A model generated the notes under the pieces. It did not search any database. It saw nothing but the letters and a program-made list of their open reading frames with translations, and had not been told where the DNA came from. The position numbers were made by a program, and so were the translations under genes. Shown piece by piece: positions 48,555 through 60,800 of a stretch of 64,000 nt of DNA. The stretch lies in assembly GCF_048544455.1 (NCBI RefSeq), contig NC_133530.1, positions 19,149,748-19,213,747 on the forward strand, given 5' to 3'. Origin of the DNA: Silene latifolia. Taxonomy: Eukaryota > Streptophyta > Magnoliopsida > Caryophyllales > Caryophyllaceae. Each line of letters begins with the position of its first letter. Position 1 is the first letter of the stretch.

Positions 48555-49139
48555 GTAAGTTCTCTGACTATTTCGAGTTTCTACGATTTTCAATGCAAGT
48601 ACTTTGCAGCTGGTTTTCCAGATTATTCCTGTATTTTTTTTTTCATTACTACCTCTACTGTTGGGGTTTTACTCACATTTGAAGATCCGAGCTGAGTGAG
48701 CTCCTAACAGCAATACTTCAACAGCCTACCATCTGTTCGATTTTGCAGTACTTCCATCTGTTTGAAGTAGGAATGTGGGTAGGAATTATTGACGGGTCTG
48801 TCACCAAACTAATTGCAAAACAACATGGCAATACAAATTACTTTCTCCGTTAGTTTGGTTTCCTTACATTTCCTTTTACTAGTTGTTGTATGCGCGCGCG
48901 CGCACTACCCAAGTCGATCGGACTCGCCTATTAGAATTAGTATCGCTTCATGCATTTCGTATTGTTGTTTGTTGTACCGTGACAGTTGTTTATTATCTTC
49001 GCTGCTTTAGTGGCCTATATCGACTGGTTATATGAACGTTCCATTGAATTTTTTCGCTGTGCAGCATTGATTCCGATAGTGTGGCTGCAACGAACTCTAA
49101 AGTTTTTGGTATGTACATCTAATTGCTTTTGTTTTAGGG

Positions 49140-49739
49140 ATGATATTAGCCTGGTTTGTAGAGTCTTTGTATGATTTTGAAAGATATCAAGTTTTTAATG
49201 TTGACTACTGCCTTACTGCAGATCACTCATTGCTCGGAGACGGTGCAATTTTCACAAAGATGGGGAAATTACTTGCTATGACCAAGCTGCTGGGACATGA
49301 GGTATGTGAAACTGTCCATTCTGTACAAGGAGGTGAGATATCGCAAATGATGTTGATGTGTTCTAATGACTTATGGCTTGGAGTCTTGTACTGTTGTTTA
49401 TGTGGTATAGGTGATTGCTGAAAGTCTTCCCGAAGATGTAATCCAAGGGCTGAAACAAATGTTTGAAAATATGGACACGGGTGGTAGTGGACCAATCACT
49501 TATGGAGAGTTGAAGGAGGGATTGGCTCGGCTTGGATTAAAGATTCCTGAAAGTGAAGTGGAGGCGCTAATGAAAGCTGTAAGTAACTCTTTTAGTGTTG
49601 TCTTTTGCCATAGCTAAGTTGGTCATTCTTAAAAGAATTTGTGTGTACATTTCCAGGTTGCTCAACATGGAAGTGGGTGGATCGATTACATTGAGTTCGT
49701 TGCAGCTGCACTTCACAGATACAGCCTTGAAAGTGATGG
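49140..49739 (+). pseudogene. CDPK exon module C3
   Basis: Subtype A2 with open blocks and intact splice borders; it shows what A2 and B2 look like without their indels. It is followed directly by the best-preserved B3 fragment. Confidence 0.75.
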
Positions 49740-49759
49740 GTAAGTTACTTCACAGATAA

Positions 49760-49991
49760 AGGCGATGAACTGTAAGAAGTTGAGGGGAGGATGGAAAAAG
49801 TTTGCATTGGACAACAATTTACGAGTAGGTGATATCTGTGTTTTTGAGTTGATTAAGGACGCCCAGAATTTGTTCAAAGTAGAAATAATCCGATGTTCAT
49901 CTGGTGTTGCTGTTGTTACTTGCTAGAACTACTCGGACTAGCAATGCTAGTCCAAGTAGTTCCACGAAATCTGCATATGTGAACATTCAGG
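49760..49991 (+). pseudogene. B3-gene last-exon fragment, unit C
   Basis: The best copy: ELIKDAQNLFKVEIIRCSSG is open, in line with ELIKVSKRLFKVEIIRSSSD in the intact gene; it ends at TAG 49923-49925. Confidence 0.8.
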
Positions 49992-50228
49992 TTATTTTGG
50001 AATCACGGAATGCTATGCTGTTTTCGGAATTTTGTTCAGCACAAGAAAGACTGTTGCCTTGTTGGAAGTGTACTGTTTTGGTTCGTAAGCAGTTAAACAG
50101 TCGAGTATAAATTGTGGAAATAAAACGAATGCATGTCGAGTATATATTGTGGAAACAAAAGGTCCCATTGTGGAAAGTGTACTGTTTTGGTTTGTATAAG
50201 TAGTTCAAACAGTCGAATTGCTACTTTA

Positions 50229-50541
50229 ACCTAGAAGTTGAAAGAGATGGCTAATGAACTAGCTGGAGCCAAAGAACAACACAAGGAAGAGATTTGAGCT
50301 TCTTAATGAAAAACTTAGTTCTAAAATTATAGCTGAATCAAATATAACTTTAGAACAAGATTACATTTCAAAAGAATTAGAGTCACATGTTATAGAACTT
50401 CAAGCTACAACATCTGAATTGAAAATTGAAAATGAAAAACTCACTCGTCATGTTTTTGATCTAATGACTGACATCTCTAAAATCAAACGATGTGTTCGAG
50501 GTCAAATAAGCTGTTATTCTGTTAACCTATTCATTTCCAGC
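50229..50541 (+). pseudogene. coiled-coil fragment, unit C
   Basis: Same as in unit A; the open stretch is kept. Confidence 0.5.
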
Positions 50542-50547
50542 CCCAAG

Positions 50548-52763
50548 TAACGAGTGTCAATCTATTTTTCACGATTAACAGAGGTTCAACGAATGCTGGT
50601 TTGTCGCATACCGACACCCCCAAATGTCCTTTGTTGCTCCTCAAGTTTTATGTGGCCAGTTTACCTAATACAAGGAACCTTCTCTGAGATTTTTGCAGTT
50701 TTGTTCCGGCACCAGAAATCCTCGAAATCGTGTATATTACACTCCTACACTTCAATTTGAGCCATTCGGGAAGTCATACCGGACCCCGTTTCTTTTTCTC
50801 CCGATTTTCCAATCACGTGTCCTAGGTCATTTCAGGAGTCAACCAAATCGATTTAAGGCCAAAATAACGAGTATTAATCTCTTTTTCACGATTATCCGAG
50901 GTTCGAGGAATGCTGGTTTATCGAATACTGACACCCCCAAATGTTCTCCGTTGCTTCTCAAATTTTGTGTGTCGCTTTACCTGATCCGAGGAACTTTCTG
51001 TGTGATTTCCGGAAGATTTTGTTCTAGGACCCAATAATCCCGAAAACCGTGAATTAATACACTTCAATTTGAGCCATTCGGGAAGTCGTACCAGACCCCG
51101 TTTCTTTTTCTCCCGATTTTCCAATCACGTGTCCTAGATCATTTCACGAGTCAACCTATTCGATATAAGACCAAATAAAGAGTATTAATCCCTTTTTCAC
51201 GATTAACCTAGGTTCGCCAAAAACTAGTTTATCGCATACCGGCATCCCCAAATGTCGTCCGTTGCTCCTCAAATTTTATGTGGCCACTTTACTTGATCCG
51301 GGGAACCTTCTGTGTGATTTCCAGAGATTTTTGTTCCGGGACCCTGTTATCCCGAGAATTGTGTATTATACACTTCAATTTGAGCCGTACGGAAAGTTGT
51401 ACCGGACCCTGTTTCTTTTTCTCCCGATCTTCCAACCACGTTTCCTAAGTCATTTCAGAAGTTAACCTATTCGATTTCAAGGCAAAATAACGAGTATTAA
51501 TCAATTTTTCACGATAAACCGAGGTTCGACGAATGCTGGTTTATCGAATACTGGCACCCCCAAATGTCCTTCATTGTTCCTCAAATTTTGTGTGGCCATT
51601 TTACCTGATTCGAGGACCTTATGTGTGATTTCCGGAGGATTTTGTTCCGGGACCCTGTAATCCCGAAAACCGTGTATTATACACTTCAATTTGAGCTGTT
51701 CGGGAAGTCGTACCGCACCTTGTTTATTTTTCTCCCGATTTTCCAACCACGTGACCTAGGTCATTTCACGAGTTAAGCTATTCGATTTTAGGCCAAAATA
51801 ACGAGTATTAATCCATTTTTTACGATTCACCGAGGTTCGAAGAATGCTGGTTTATCGCATATCGGCACCCCCAAATGTCCTCTGTTGCTCCTCAAATTTT
51901 GTGTGGCCGCTTTACCAGCTCCGTGGAACCTTCTGTGTCATTCTCGGAGGATTTTTTTCCGGGACCCTGTAATCCCAAAAACCGTGTATTAATACTTCAA
52001 TTTGAGCCGTCCGGGAAGTCCTACCGAACCCCGGTTCTTATTCTCCCGATTTTCCAACCACGTATCCTAGGTCATTTCACAAGTTAACCTATTCAATTTC
52101 AGGGCAAAATAACGAGTATTAATCAATTTTTCACGATAAACCGAGGTTCGACGAATGTTGGTTGATCGCATACCGGCACCTCCAAATGTCCTCGGTTGCT
52201 CCTCAAATTTTGTGTGGCCGCTTTACCTGATCCGTGGAACCTTCTGTGTCATTTCAGGAGGATTTTGTTCCGGGACCCGATAATTCCGAAAACCATGTAC
52301 TACTATACTTCTAAAGAGCCGTTCGGGAAGTCCCACCGGACCCCGGTTCTTATTCTCCCGATTTTCCAACCACGTATCCTAGGTTATTTTACGAGATTAC
52401 CTAATCAATTTCAGGTCAAAATAACGAGTATTAATCCCTTTTTCACGATTATCCGAGTCGAGAAATGCTGGTTTATCGAATACTAACACCCCAAATGTCC
52501 TCCTTTGCTTCTCAAATTTTGTGTGTCCGCTTTACCTGATCCGAGGAACCTTCTATGTGATTTCCTGAGGATTTTGTTCCGGGACCCCGCAATCCCGAAA
52601 CCGTGTATTATACACTTCAATTTGAGCCGTTTGGGAAGTCGATCAGGACCTCGTTTCTTTTTCTCCTAATTTTCCAACCACGTGACCTAGGTCATTTCAC
52701 GAGTTACCCTATTCGATTTCAGGCCAAAATAACGAGTGTTAATCCATTTTTCACGATTAACCG
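50548..52763 (+). repeat. 311-bp satellite, seven monomers, unit C
   Basis: Collinear with the unit A array, monomer by monomer. Confidence 0.9.
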
Positions 52764-53411
52764 AGTGGTGAGCCGAAGTCGTGTGCTCCCAAAAATAAGT
52801 AATAAAGTCCTATTACCTTAACTATATAGTAGAGGTAAGTCGGGTGTCGAATCCACAGGAAGGCAATGTATTTAATGTGTAAAAATTAAGTATAGAGTAC
52901 AAGTAACAATAATAGGGGGGTTTTGTTGATTGAATAAGCTAATGACTAATAAGACAAAGTAATAAAGATGATTAATTCAGCTGATTACAGGTCTTAGGTC
53001 AACAAACATCCACTATCAACAAACTAATTGGTCTTCGATTGTCTTTAACTCAATTACTCTCAAGCACTTTATTGTGGAAATACAAGTCTCCTTCTTCCTC
53101 TTAAGTATAGTCAACTAGCTCGAAACGCGATATTAGAAGACCCTAATTATTGAACAATCTAATCCACGCGTCTAGATTTAATCCAACAATAGCATTAACA
53201 ATCAAAGGAAGCGATAAAGATAACGATCTTTAACACACGCGGTTAACGATTCGAATTATATGTTTAGTCTCTACTTCGTCCTAATAACGATGAAACTCAT
53301 ACAAATTATCAGGGTAAAATTTGCTACTTTAATCTAGATTAATTGAATAATTACAGATTCAATTTCTAAACTTGTAATAGATTAATGTAAACAATTACCA
53401 ATTGATCGATT
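52764..53411 (+). repeat. LTR-like non-coding segment, unit C
   Basis: Nearly identical to the segment in unit A, with small deletions at 52860 and 53407. Confidence 0.45.
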
Positions 53412-54805
53412 AGCTCCGAGTTGACCGCTTTTTCTTATGCATTGATTATTGCCGCTGAACTCAACCTTACAAGTTTTGACTTTGCCACGGACAGCAAAAC
53501 AGTTAAATGATACCTGACAAATAACCCTGAAAATTTATTTCAAAGACCCGACCACGATTTTTTAACCATCTGCATTAAGTCGATATGGTTTCATTTGATA
53601 GGCGTTGAATTTTGTCAGATTTTTTGGTTACGTTCAAAAGACAACACTATTCCGACATTTTGTCAAGATGTAATCATGAAGACTTGAGGAGGGGAAGAGG
53701 AAACACGGTGTTTCTCTGGCGATTAGTAAGACGTGATTTACGGTTTTTTAAGCCAACTATGATAAAAAAAACTTGGTGGAAGGAGCTGTAGTTGAGAAAA
53801 GTTTCGGATTTAATTTTTTGGTGGATATTATCCTATCAAGCATGGAAGAGGACTTGAGCGGTGTTGATCATGAAAAGCAAATCTCTAAAGTTTTTGGTTT
53901 GTATATCTAATTGCTTTTGTTTTAGGGATGATATTAGCCTGGTTTGTAGAGTCTTTGTATGATTTTGCAAGATATCAAGTTTTCAATGTTGACTACCGCC
54001 TTAATGCAGATCACTCATTGCCCGGAGACGGTGCAATTTTCACAGAGATGGGGAAATTGCTTGCTATGACCAAGCTGCTTGGACATGAGGTATGTGAAAC
54101 TGTCCATTCTGTACAAGGAGGTGAGATATCTAAAATAATGTTGATGTGTTCTAATGACTTATGGCTTGGAGTCTTGGACTGTTGTTTATGTGGTATAGGT
54201 GGTTGCTGAAAGTCTTCCCGAAGATGTAATCCAAGGGCTGAAACAAATGTTCGAAAATATGGACACGGATGGTAGTGGAACAATCACTTATGGAGAGTTG
54301 AAGGAGGGATTGGCTCGGCTTGGATTAAAGATTCCTGAAAGTGAAGTGGAGGCGCTAATGAAAGCTGTAAGTAACTCTTTTAGTGTTGTCTTTTGCCAGA
54401 GCTAAGTTGGTCATTCTTAAAAGAATTTGTGTGTACATTTCCAGGCTGCTCAACATGGAAGTGAATCGATCGATTACATTGAGTTCATTGCAGCCACGCA
54501 TCACAGATACAGGCTTGAAAGTGATGGGTAAGTTACTGCAGCTATTTCAGAGTTTCTACGATTTTCAATGCAAGTACTTTGCAGCTGGTTTTCCAGATTA
54601 TTCCTGTATTTTTTTTTTCATTACTACCTCTACTGTTGGGGTTTTACTCACATTTGAAGATCTGAGCTGAGTGAGCTCCTAACAGCAATACTTCAACAGC
54701 CTACCATCTGTTCGATTTTGCAGTACTTCCATCTGTTTGAAGTAGGAATGTGGGTAGGAATTATTGACGGGTCTGTCACCAAACTAATTGCAAAACAACA
54801 TGGCA
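53412..54805 (+). repeat. composite array unit D, partial
   Basis: It has the RNase H-like fragment and one CDPK module, then stops at AACATGGCA, where LINE sequence begins. The B3, coiled-coil and satellite parts are missing. Confidence 0.9.
53928..54527 (+). pseudogene. CDPK exon module D1
   Basis: Subtype A1 with intact borders, in the partial last unit. Confidence 0.75.
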
Positions 54806-56130
54806 CCTTCTCTGTTGCCACTGGCTTGCAGATGAACAGTTTGAAATCAAATATCTATTTTAATGGTGTGGCTTCCTCAGTGAAGGCTGATATTCTGCAG
54901 GTGTCTGGCTTCAGTGAAGGGTCTTTGCCTTTTAAATATTTGGGTCTACCCATCTCTGCTGGCAGATTGAGTATTAAGCAGTGTTCTAGCCTGGTGGAGA
55001 AGATTACAATGAGAATTTGAGGGTTTGCCGCTAAAAAGTTATCTTATGTTGGGAGGCTTTCTCTGGTTAACTCAGTATTGACCTCTCGATACTCTTATTG
55101 GACTACTGTTTTTGTTATTCCTAAGAATGTTCTAAAGAGGATTGATGCCCTCTGTAAAAATTATCTTTGGGATGGATCTACTGAATATCTCAGAGTCCCT
55201 ATGGTTAGTTGGGAAAAAGTGTGTGTGCCAAAACATGAAGGAGGTTTAGGTGTTAGAGACAGTTCTGCCTGGAATCTTGCAGCTATTTGCAAACTGTCTT
55301 CCTGGATTTACAGTAATCCCACTAGCTTATGGGTTAAATGGGTACACCACATTTATATAAAAGTTGTACCCTGGACCATTTACAATCCAAAACCTGATAC
55401 TTCTTGGAGTTGGAAGAGAATTTGTAAGGTTCGAGATAAATTTGCAGGAGGGTTTTCTTCCTCTGGTCAATGGCTTGCTGCACCTGCAGGGTACACGGTC
55501 ACCAGTGGCTATGAATGGATTAGGAAACCTCAGCCTGTTGTTACTTGGGATAAGATCATTTGGAACTCTTGGTGCTTACCAAAGCATAATTTTATTAATT
55601 GGCTCATTGTTAGGGAGGCTTTGCTGTTAAAGGATAAATTGATGCAACTCAGAATATCTTCTGATTCTGACGGCTGCCTCTGTGGTGCCTCTACTGAAAC
55701 TCATAGTCACTTGTTTATACATTGCCCTTACACAAGGAAACTGATTGGCCTGTTAAGCTGTAAGTTGAATATTAGACTGCCCACTTTGAATTTACTTCTC
55801 TGGATTCAGACCAAACCCTGGGCACAAGTAAAGAAGAAGGTCCTGATTGCTTGGTTGCAAGCCCTATACTATTTTGTATCGCATCAACGGAACAAGGCAA
55901 GGCTTGAAGGAAGGATTGATCACCCAGATTGTGTAGTTAAACAGATTAGTAGCCTTATGCATATTAGATCTATTTTTTGGCTTAAATGTATCAAAAAGAG
56001 TAGTGATGAAGCATGGATTAAGTCAATTCAATATTGATTGACTAATTTATGTTTCATGAATTGTACCTTATTTGGTAGTTTGTAATAGTTTGTTTATGAG
56101 CTTAATGGAATCGCTAACCTTTCACCAAAA
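54806..56130 (+). mobile_element. 5'-truncated LINE: RT C-terminus and zf-RVT
   Basis: It starts within RT (ATGLQMNSLKSNIYFNG, FKYLGLPISAGRL), has a TGA at 55018-55020, and continues open from ATG 55078 to TGA 56035-56037 (319 codons): LSLVNSVLTSRYSYWTTVFV, then GGLGVRDSSAWN, and zf-RVT-like IWNSWCLPKHNFINWL with CLCG and LFIHCPYTRKL. It ends in an A-run (CACCAAAAAAAAATCATAAA). It is a different LINE family from that at 10556. No target duplication was found. Confidence 0.85.
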
Positions 56131-56137
56131 AAAAATC

Positions 56138-56474
56138 ATAAAATACGAACAAGAGACATAAACAATACTTGAGAAATAAAGAAAGAAAGAAAGAACAATA
56201 TCACAATTTAATTAATCAATAGCTTCAATTGTTGATCCAAGAAAGGAGGATTAGTTCCTCATAATTTTCTAATCAAAAGATGAATTAGGGTTCTAGAGTA
56301 TTGTCTAATGATAGTAATGATAATGATAGAAAACAATAATAATAAGTCTTATGTATATTAATTTCCTAAAACAAAGCAACGAAATTAGGTAAAATCACGT
56401 CTTCAGCACATGGCGACCCGCCACCACTGACAGGCGTCCCGCCAGGCGGCTAGCCACCCTAGCCTGGCTACTGT
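56138..56474. other. non-coding segment between LINE and minus-strand LTR
   Basis: AT-rich with (AAAG)n at about 56178, then a GC-rich run (GGCGACCCGCCACC, CCGCCAGGCGGC) at 56410-56450. It is similar in style to the LTR-like segments of the array and may be the continuation of the same retroelement. Confidence 0.3.
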
Positions 56475-57882
56475 TGTAACACCCCCATACTCCAAGTGCC
56501 TTACCAGGACCACTTAAGGCATGGAAGTGCTACCATCTCGGTTACCCGAGGCAATGATAATCATCAGACAATAAAGAAACATTTAAATAGTAAATAATGT
56601 TTAATGTGATTACATGTCTCAACCAAAACTATTAAACTGAAATACAAAGTACTCAAACGATCTACTGATAAAACTATCAAAGCTACTAGACATCGTCTGA
56701 CACAGCGGAAGACTTCTAACTGCCACGTGATGATTCATCCCAGCTATCCCATGCGCATCAATCATACCTCCTCAATAACTGCTCACCACCCCCGAATGGA
56801 TCACCACAGTTTTTAAAACATTTAAACGGGGTCAGTACTGATTACATAAAAATAAATGCCACAAAGAAACAACGTCACAAACAGCTCAAGCAGTTCACAC
56901 AAATCCCCAGTCTCCCTCTCCTAACTCCACACAACTGACTACACACTAAAGTGTGTAGCCCTGCCAGAGTACCCATCGCAACAAGTACTCCACACCGCTA
57001 GTTGGGGACCGCAGCCGTACCCACCAAATCCCCGCTCATCTCCATCGAGCGATAAACCCACGTCCATTAATGTGCACATCCCTTCTGTGGCGGGTTCCAC
57101 AGAAGGCGAATCATGGGCGTGAAGCCACTCCCGCAAGTGACTCCACTCAGTCAGGGACGTGCCCCGAAGAACATAGACAGACAAACAGCAATCAACAATA
57201 CAACATCAACAACTGTCTGAAACAATCAACAATATAATTAACCAATAATCACAACAACAATCACCACACATTATGTAGCCAATACTGAGTAGGGAAACCC
57301 TACCTGGAATGCAATACAATCAGACGGTCTCAACAGCTGATATCAAAAGCCTCATCTACGAACCCTCCTCCTAACTTAACATCACATATATCACTAACCA
57401 CATAAGACTAACACAAATCCCCAATTCCCAAAATTAGGGTTTAACGAAACTTAATTAAATACAACAAAATCGGTACGTAGATCTTACCCTCGACGCAAGG
57501 ATCACAAGAATGTAAAGGATGATGAATTCCGACCTCTCAAGCTCCGGAATTTGTCAATAATGCGAAAGATGCGAAGTACGTAGGTTGAAATCTCTTTTGA
57601 AGTAATTAGGTTTGATAAAAGTGTTTAGTGTTGATGACGGAAAGCTTTATATACCTATTCGCATTATTAACAAAACCCGACAAAACATTACCCGTAAACC
57701 GAGCTACTCGATCGAGTAACTGATGTACTCGATCGAGTGCCGCCTACTCGATCGAGTACCAAGGCTACTCGATCGAGTACCCTACAGGTCAGAAACTATT
57801 TTAAATCGCAAAACACCCTTACTCGACAGAGTAAGGCCCACTCGATAGAGTACTCAGAGACTCATAAAACCGTAGTATTACA
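56475..57882 (-). repeat. LTR of a minus-strand retrotransposon (1408 bp)
   Basis: On the + strand it begins TGTAACACCCCCATACTCC and ends GTAGTATTACA, that is TG...CA. Just beyond is GTCTTCCCTTTTT, on the minus strand AAAAAGGGAAGAC, a polypurine tract, followed by GAACTTCGGGGACGAAGTTC-type sequence usual before the 3' LTR of plant chromoviruses. This is therefore the 3' LTR of an element running right to left. The CTCGATCGAG palindromes at 57700-57860 lie inside it. Confidence 0.7.
57703..57860. repeat. cluster of ACTCGATCGAGT palindromes
   Basis: Four perfect 12-bp palindromes (or 10-bp core) between 57703 and 57782, then degenerate ones (ACTCGACAGAGT, ACTCGATAGAGT) to 57860. Spacing is about 18-22 bp. 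Confidence 0.85.
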
Positions 57883-57895
57883 GTCTTCCCTTTTT

Positions 57896-60800
57896 AAAAA
57901 GAACTTCGTCCCCGAAGTTCAACCCATACCCAAAAACAAACAAACATACTAACTCGATCAAGACACAACAACGCAACTAAGAACTCAAAACAAAACTCCA
58001 ACCTACCAAACATGAACTCGTAACACCAACTCCACCAACTATTCCTACCTCCACAACATGGCTCACGATATCGTATCAACTCCATTGGCTCACGATATCG
58101 TATCAACTCCATTATATATCTCTCGAGACTAACTCCATACACTACCAACTACCGTCCACAAACGCTGCTAGCTCCGTACTATATCATCCACTAGCAAATT
58201 CAATATCAAGACACTCATAGACATCAAACGGAATGTTACATTCTACCACCCTCAAAAGGAACTTCGTCCTCGAAGTTTACTCACACTCATAATCAACATC
58301 ATCCGGGTGCCAAAACTATGGAACTCATAATCATCATCATCCAACTGTCAACACCATCGAAATATTCTCACACTCTTAAGCATCACACTACTACAAGCAC
58401 GACCATGGCCCTTTTAACAATATCAACCACAATATATTCAATTCCATCCTTTATGCTACACCAACACTCTACTTCCAATTATACTACAACATGTACAACC
58501 AACAAACTCTCTTGCATCACATCCTACTCCTCTTAAGGTAAATGTTACGTCCTCGTAACTCACTATACTAAATCCTAGCTATATCTTCTCATTATCGTCA
58601 TCACCACGACATGTCAAAGATAGCCGCCTATAATCTAGACACTCACTATTCTTATATCCACGGCTCTCTTACTTAAACAGTTCTCCCACCTCAATTCACT
58701 CGGCACACCACCTAACCCATACCACCAAAATCTTTAGCTTAACCAAAACGTCAACTGTTCCCTATTACCGCCAAAACGACATAGTCCTCTATACATGTAT
58801 CTATCTCCATACTCATAACTCACGATCCACAATTATTACACACACTCACACTAGATCCTCAAGTTCTTTTCTTTCACTACCGCAAAACTCATCCATAACT
58901 TACCATGATACTAATTTCCAACACTCCATACTCACTGACCCAATAAAAGATTATGAACCACTTACAGCTTCCATATCAGTACAACACATGTTCCACATAT
59001 CACGCAACATTACTATGTAAACCAATGCCTCCTCTAAAAGAAGATCACAAGTACTCCAACAACCTCTTTTAACTGTGTCCCACCAACAGGATATCAGTAT
59101 ACCATGACAACAAACGAAAACATATACAACTATCTTCCATATCATACTCTACCCTCACTCCCAAACTGAAACTGGTAAGAAACATCAACAAACAAAACAA
59201 CAGTCTACATGTTCAACCAAAACTCACAAGGAACAGCAGCAAACAAAACAACAATATATGTTTAACTGGTATGTACTTTCGAAAACTCGTATCATAATCA
59301 TCTCGCCTACTCCACCACAACCGGTGACGGCATCCCAACACCGCCACCAACAGTCACACCGCAGTGCGAAAATACCCGCATCACAACACTAAGTGCCGTG
59401 CCCGGATCACCACCCGAGGCACCACAACCACACCGATAGACATCACAACATACACAATCCTATAAACACTGACTTAATATAACATCTCGGACAAGAAAAA
59501 CTTACTCAAGACTGCTTTACTAGATCACAGCACCATATATTATACGGAATAACAGACAAGAATCTCATGCATACCATCCATACCTTTTCACGGAATAAAC
59601 ATATATTATAAATGCACATACAATTATAACTAACCATACCAGATCAATCGAACTATTACCATTGAACATCATACCATTAGTTTACCGTATCCAACATATA
59701 TCATAAAACATTCATATAACAACTTTATGTCTATCACACCATACCACTTATCGTGAGGTCGGAACCTCACACAAACGTTTAGACACATCATAGACCCATA
59801 ATCACATCCAACTAGTCAATCCTGATCACGTAAGTTACCACTCAACAAACGTTACCTGTCGCCCATAACACATTCCTCCATTCGCATAACCATCACCCCC
59901 TGCCAACTACAACCATACAGCTAATACTCAACCACTAGCGACCGCCTCCTAAGACCACATCTTATACTTCCCCACGAACATACATATCAATCCGGCCTCT
60001 ACCGAATCAACCTCTTTAGAATTGCTATCGTTCTTATCCATCATCACCTTCAACCACTATTGACAACACCACCATACCACTACTGCTCGTATATAAAACC
60101 TTTTACACTCATCTCTAAACATCACGGTTTCTTTCCTCCTATCTTTGGTTAACATCCCAAATAACGAACACAAACCCATCAACAAAATTACTTCAACACT
60201 ATTCCCAATTCCATCCGTAATTGTATCGTCACTCGACTCACCACCAAGATCTCATATCGTGCAAATTCTCTACCCAACTTTTACTTTACTTAATTCCACG
60301 AAACTCCTGACTAATCATGTTGTTCTGAAACTCCTATATAACCATTAACTCAAATCCTCATGATAGTATCATACATCTGGACGATTCCTGACTTCTATAT
60401 CACATAACCCTGATCGACATCTTTCTCAGCTTACTTTTATCCTTCTTATCTCTTTACACACAACAATACCAATTAATAACTCAACTCCTTATTACTTCTA
60501 CCGAACCCTTTAGTGCTCCAATTACCTTCTCATCGTTCCAAAACTCAAATCCCATTATTTCATATCGATATCATCTCACTCTTTCTTACCCTGGATCTTC
60601 TCTTATTATACTATCACTCACACTTGCCTCTAATCTATCCATAAAATCAACGTTCACTGTTCAAACAATTGCATCCCCTTTGTACATCTCCAGAAATCAA
60701 AATTCCTTTCATACCGTTAATTGCCCAAGAAAATCACACATTAGTTTCACCTCTTGATAATACAAATTCTCAAACTCACTCACTATCTGCAAATCCACAT

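Larger units (their letters stand above)
46244..53411 (+). repeat. composite array unit C (7168 bp)
   Basis: Third unit, longer by about 1190 bp because it has three CDPK modules (46763, 47955, 49140) instead of two. The rest is collinear with A and B. Confidence 0.92.

Noticed and set aside
34291..54805. CRISPR-like or phage-like repeat array
   Set aside because: Plant nuclear context, repeat units are kilobases or 311 bp and carry intron-bearing gene fragments.
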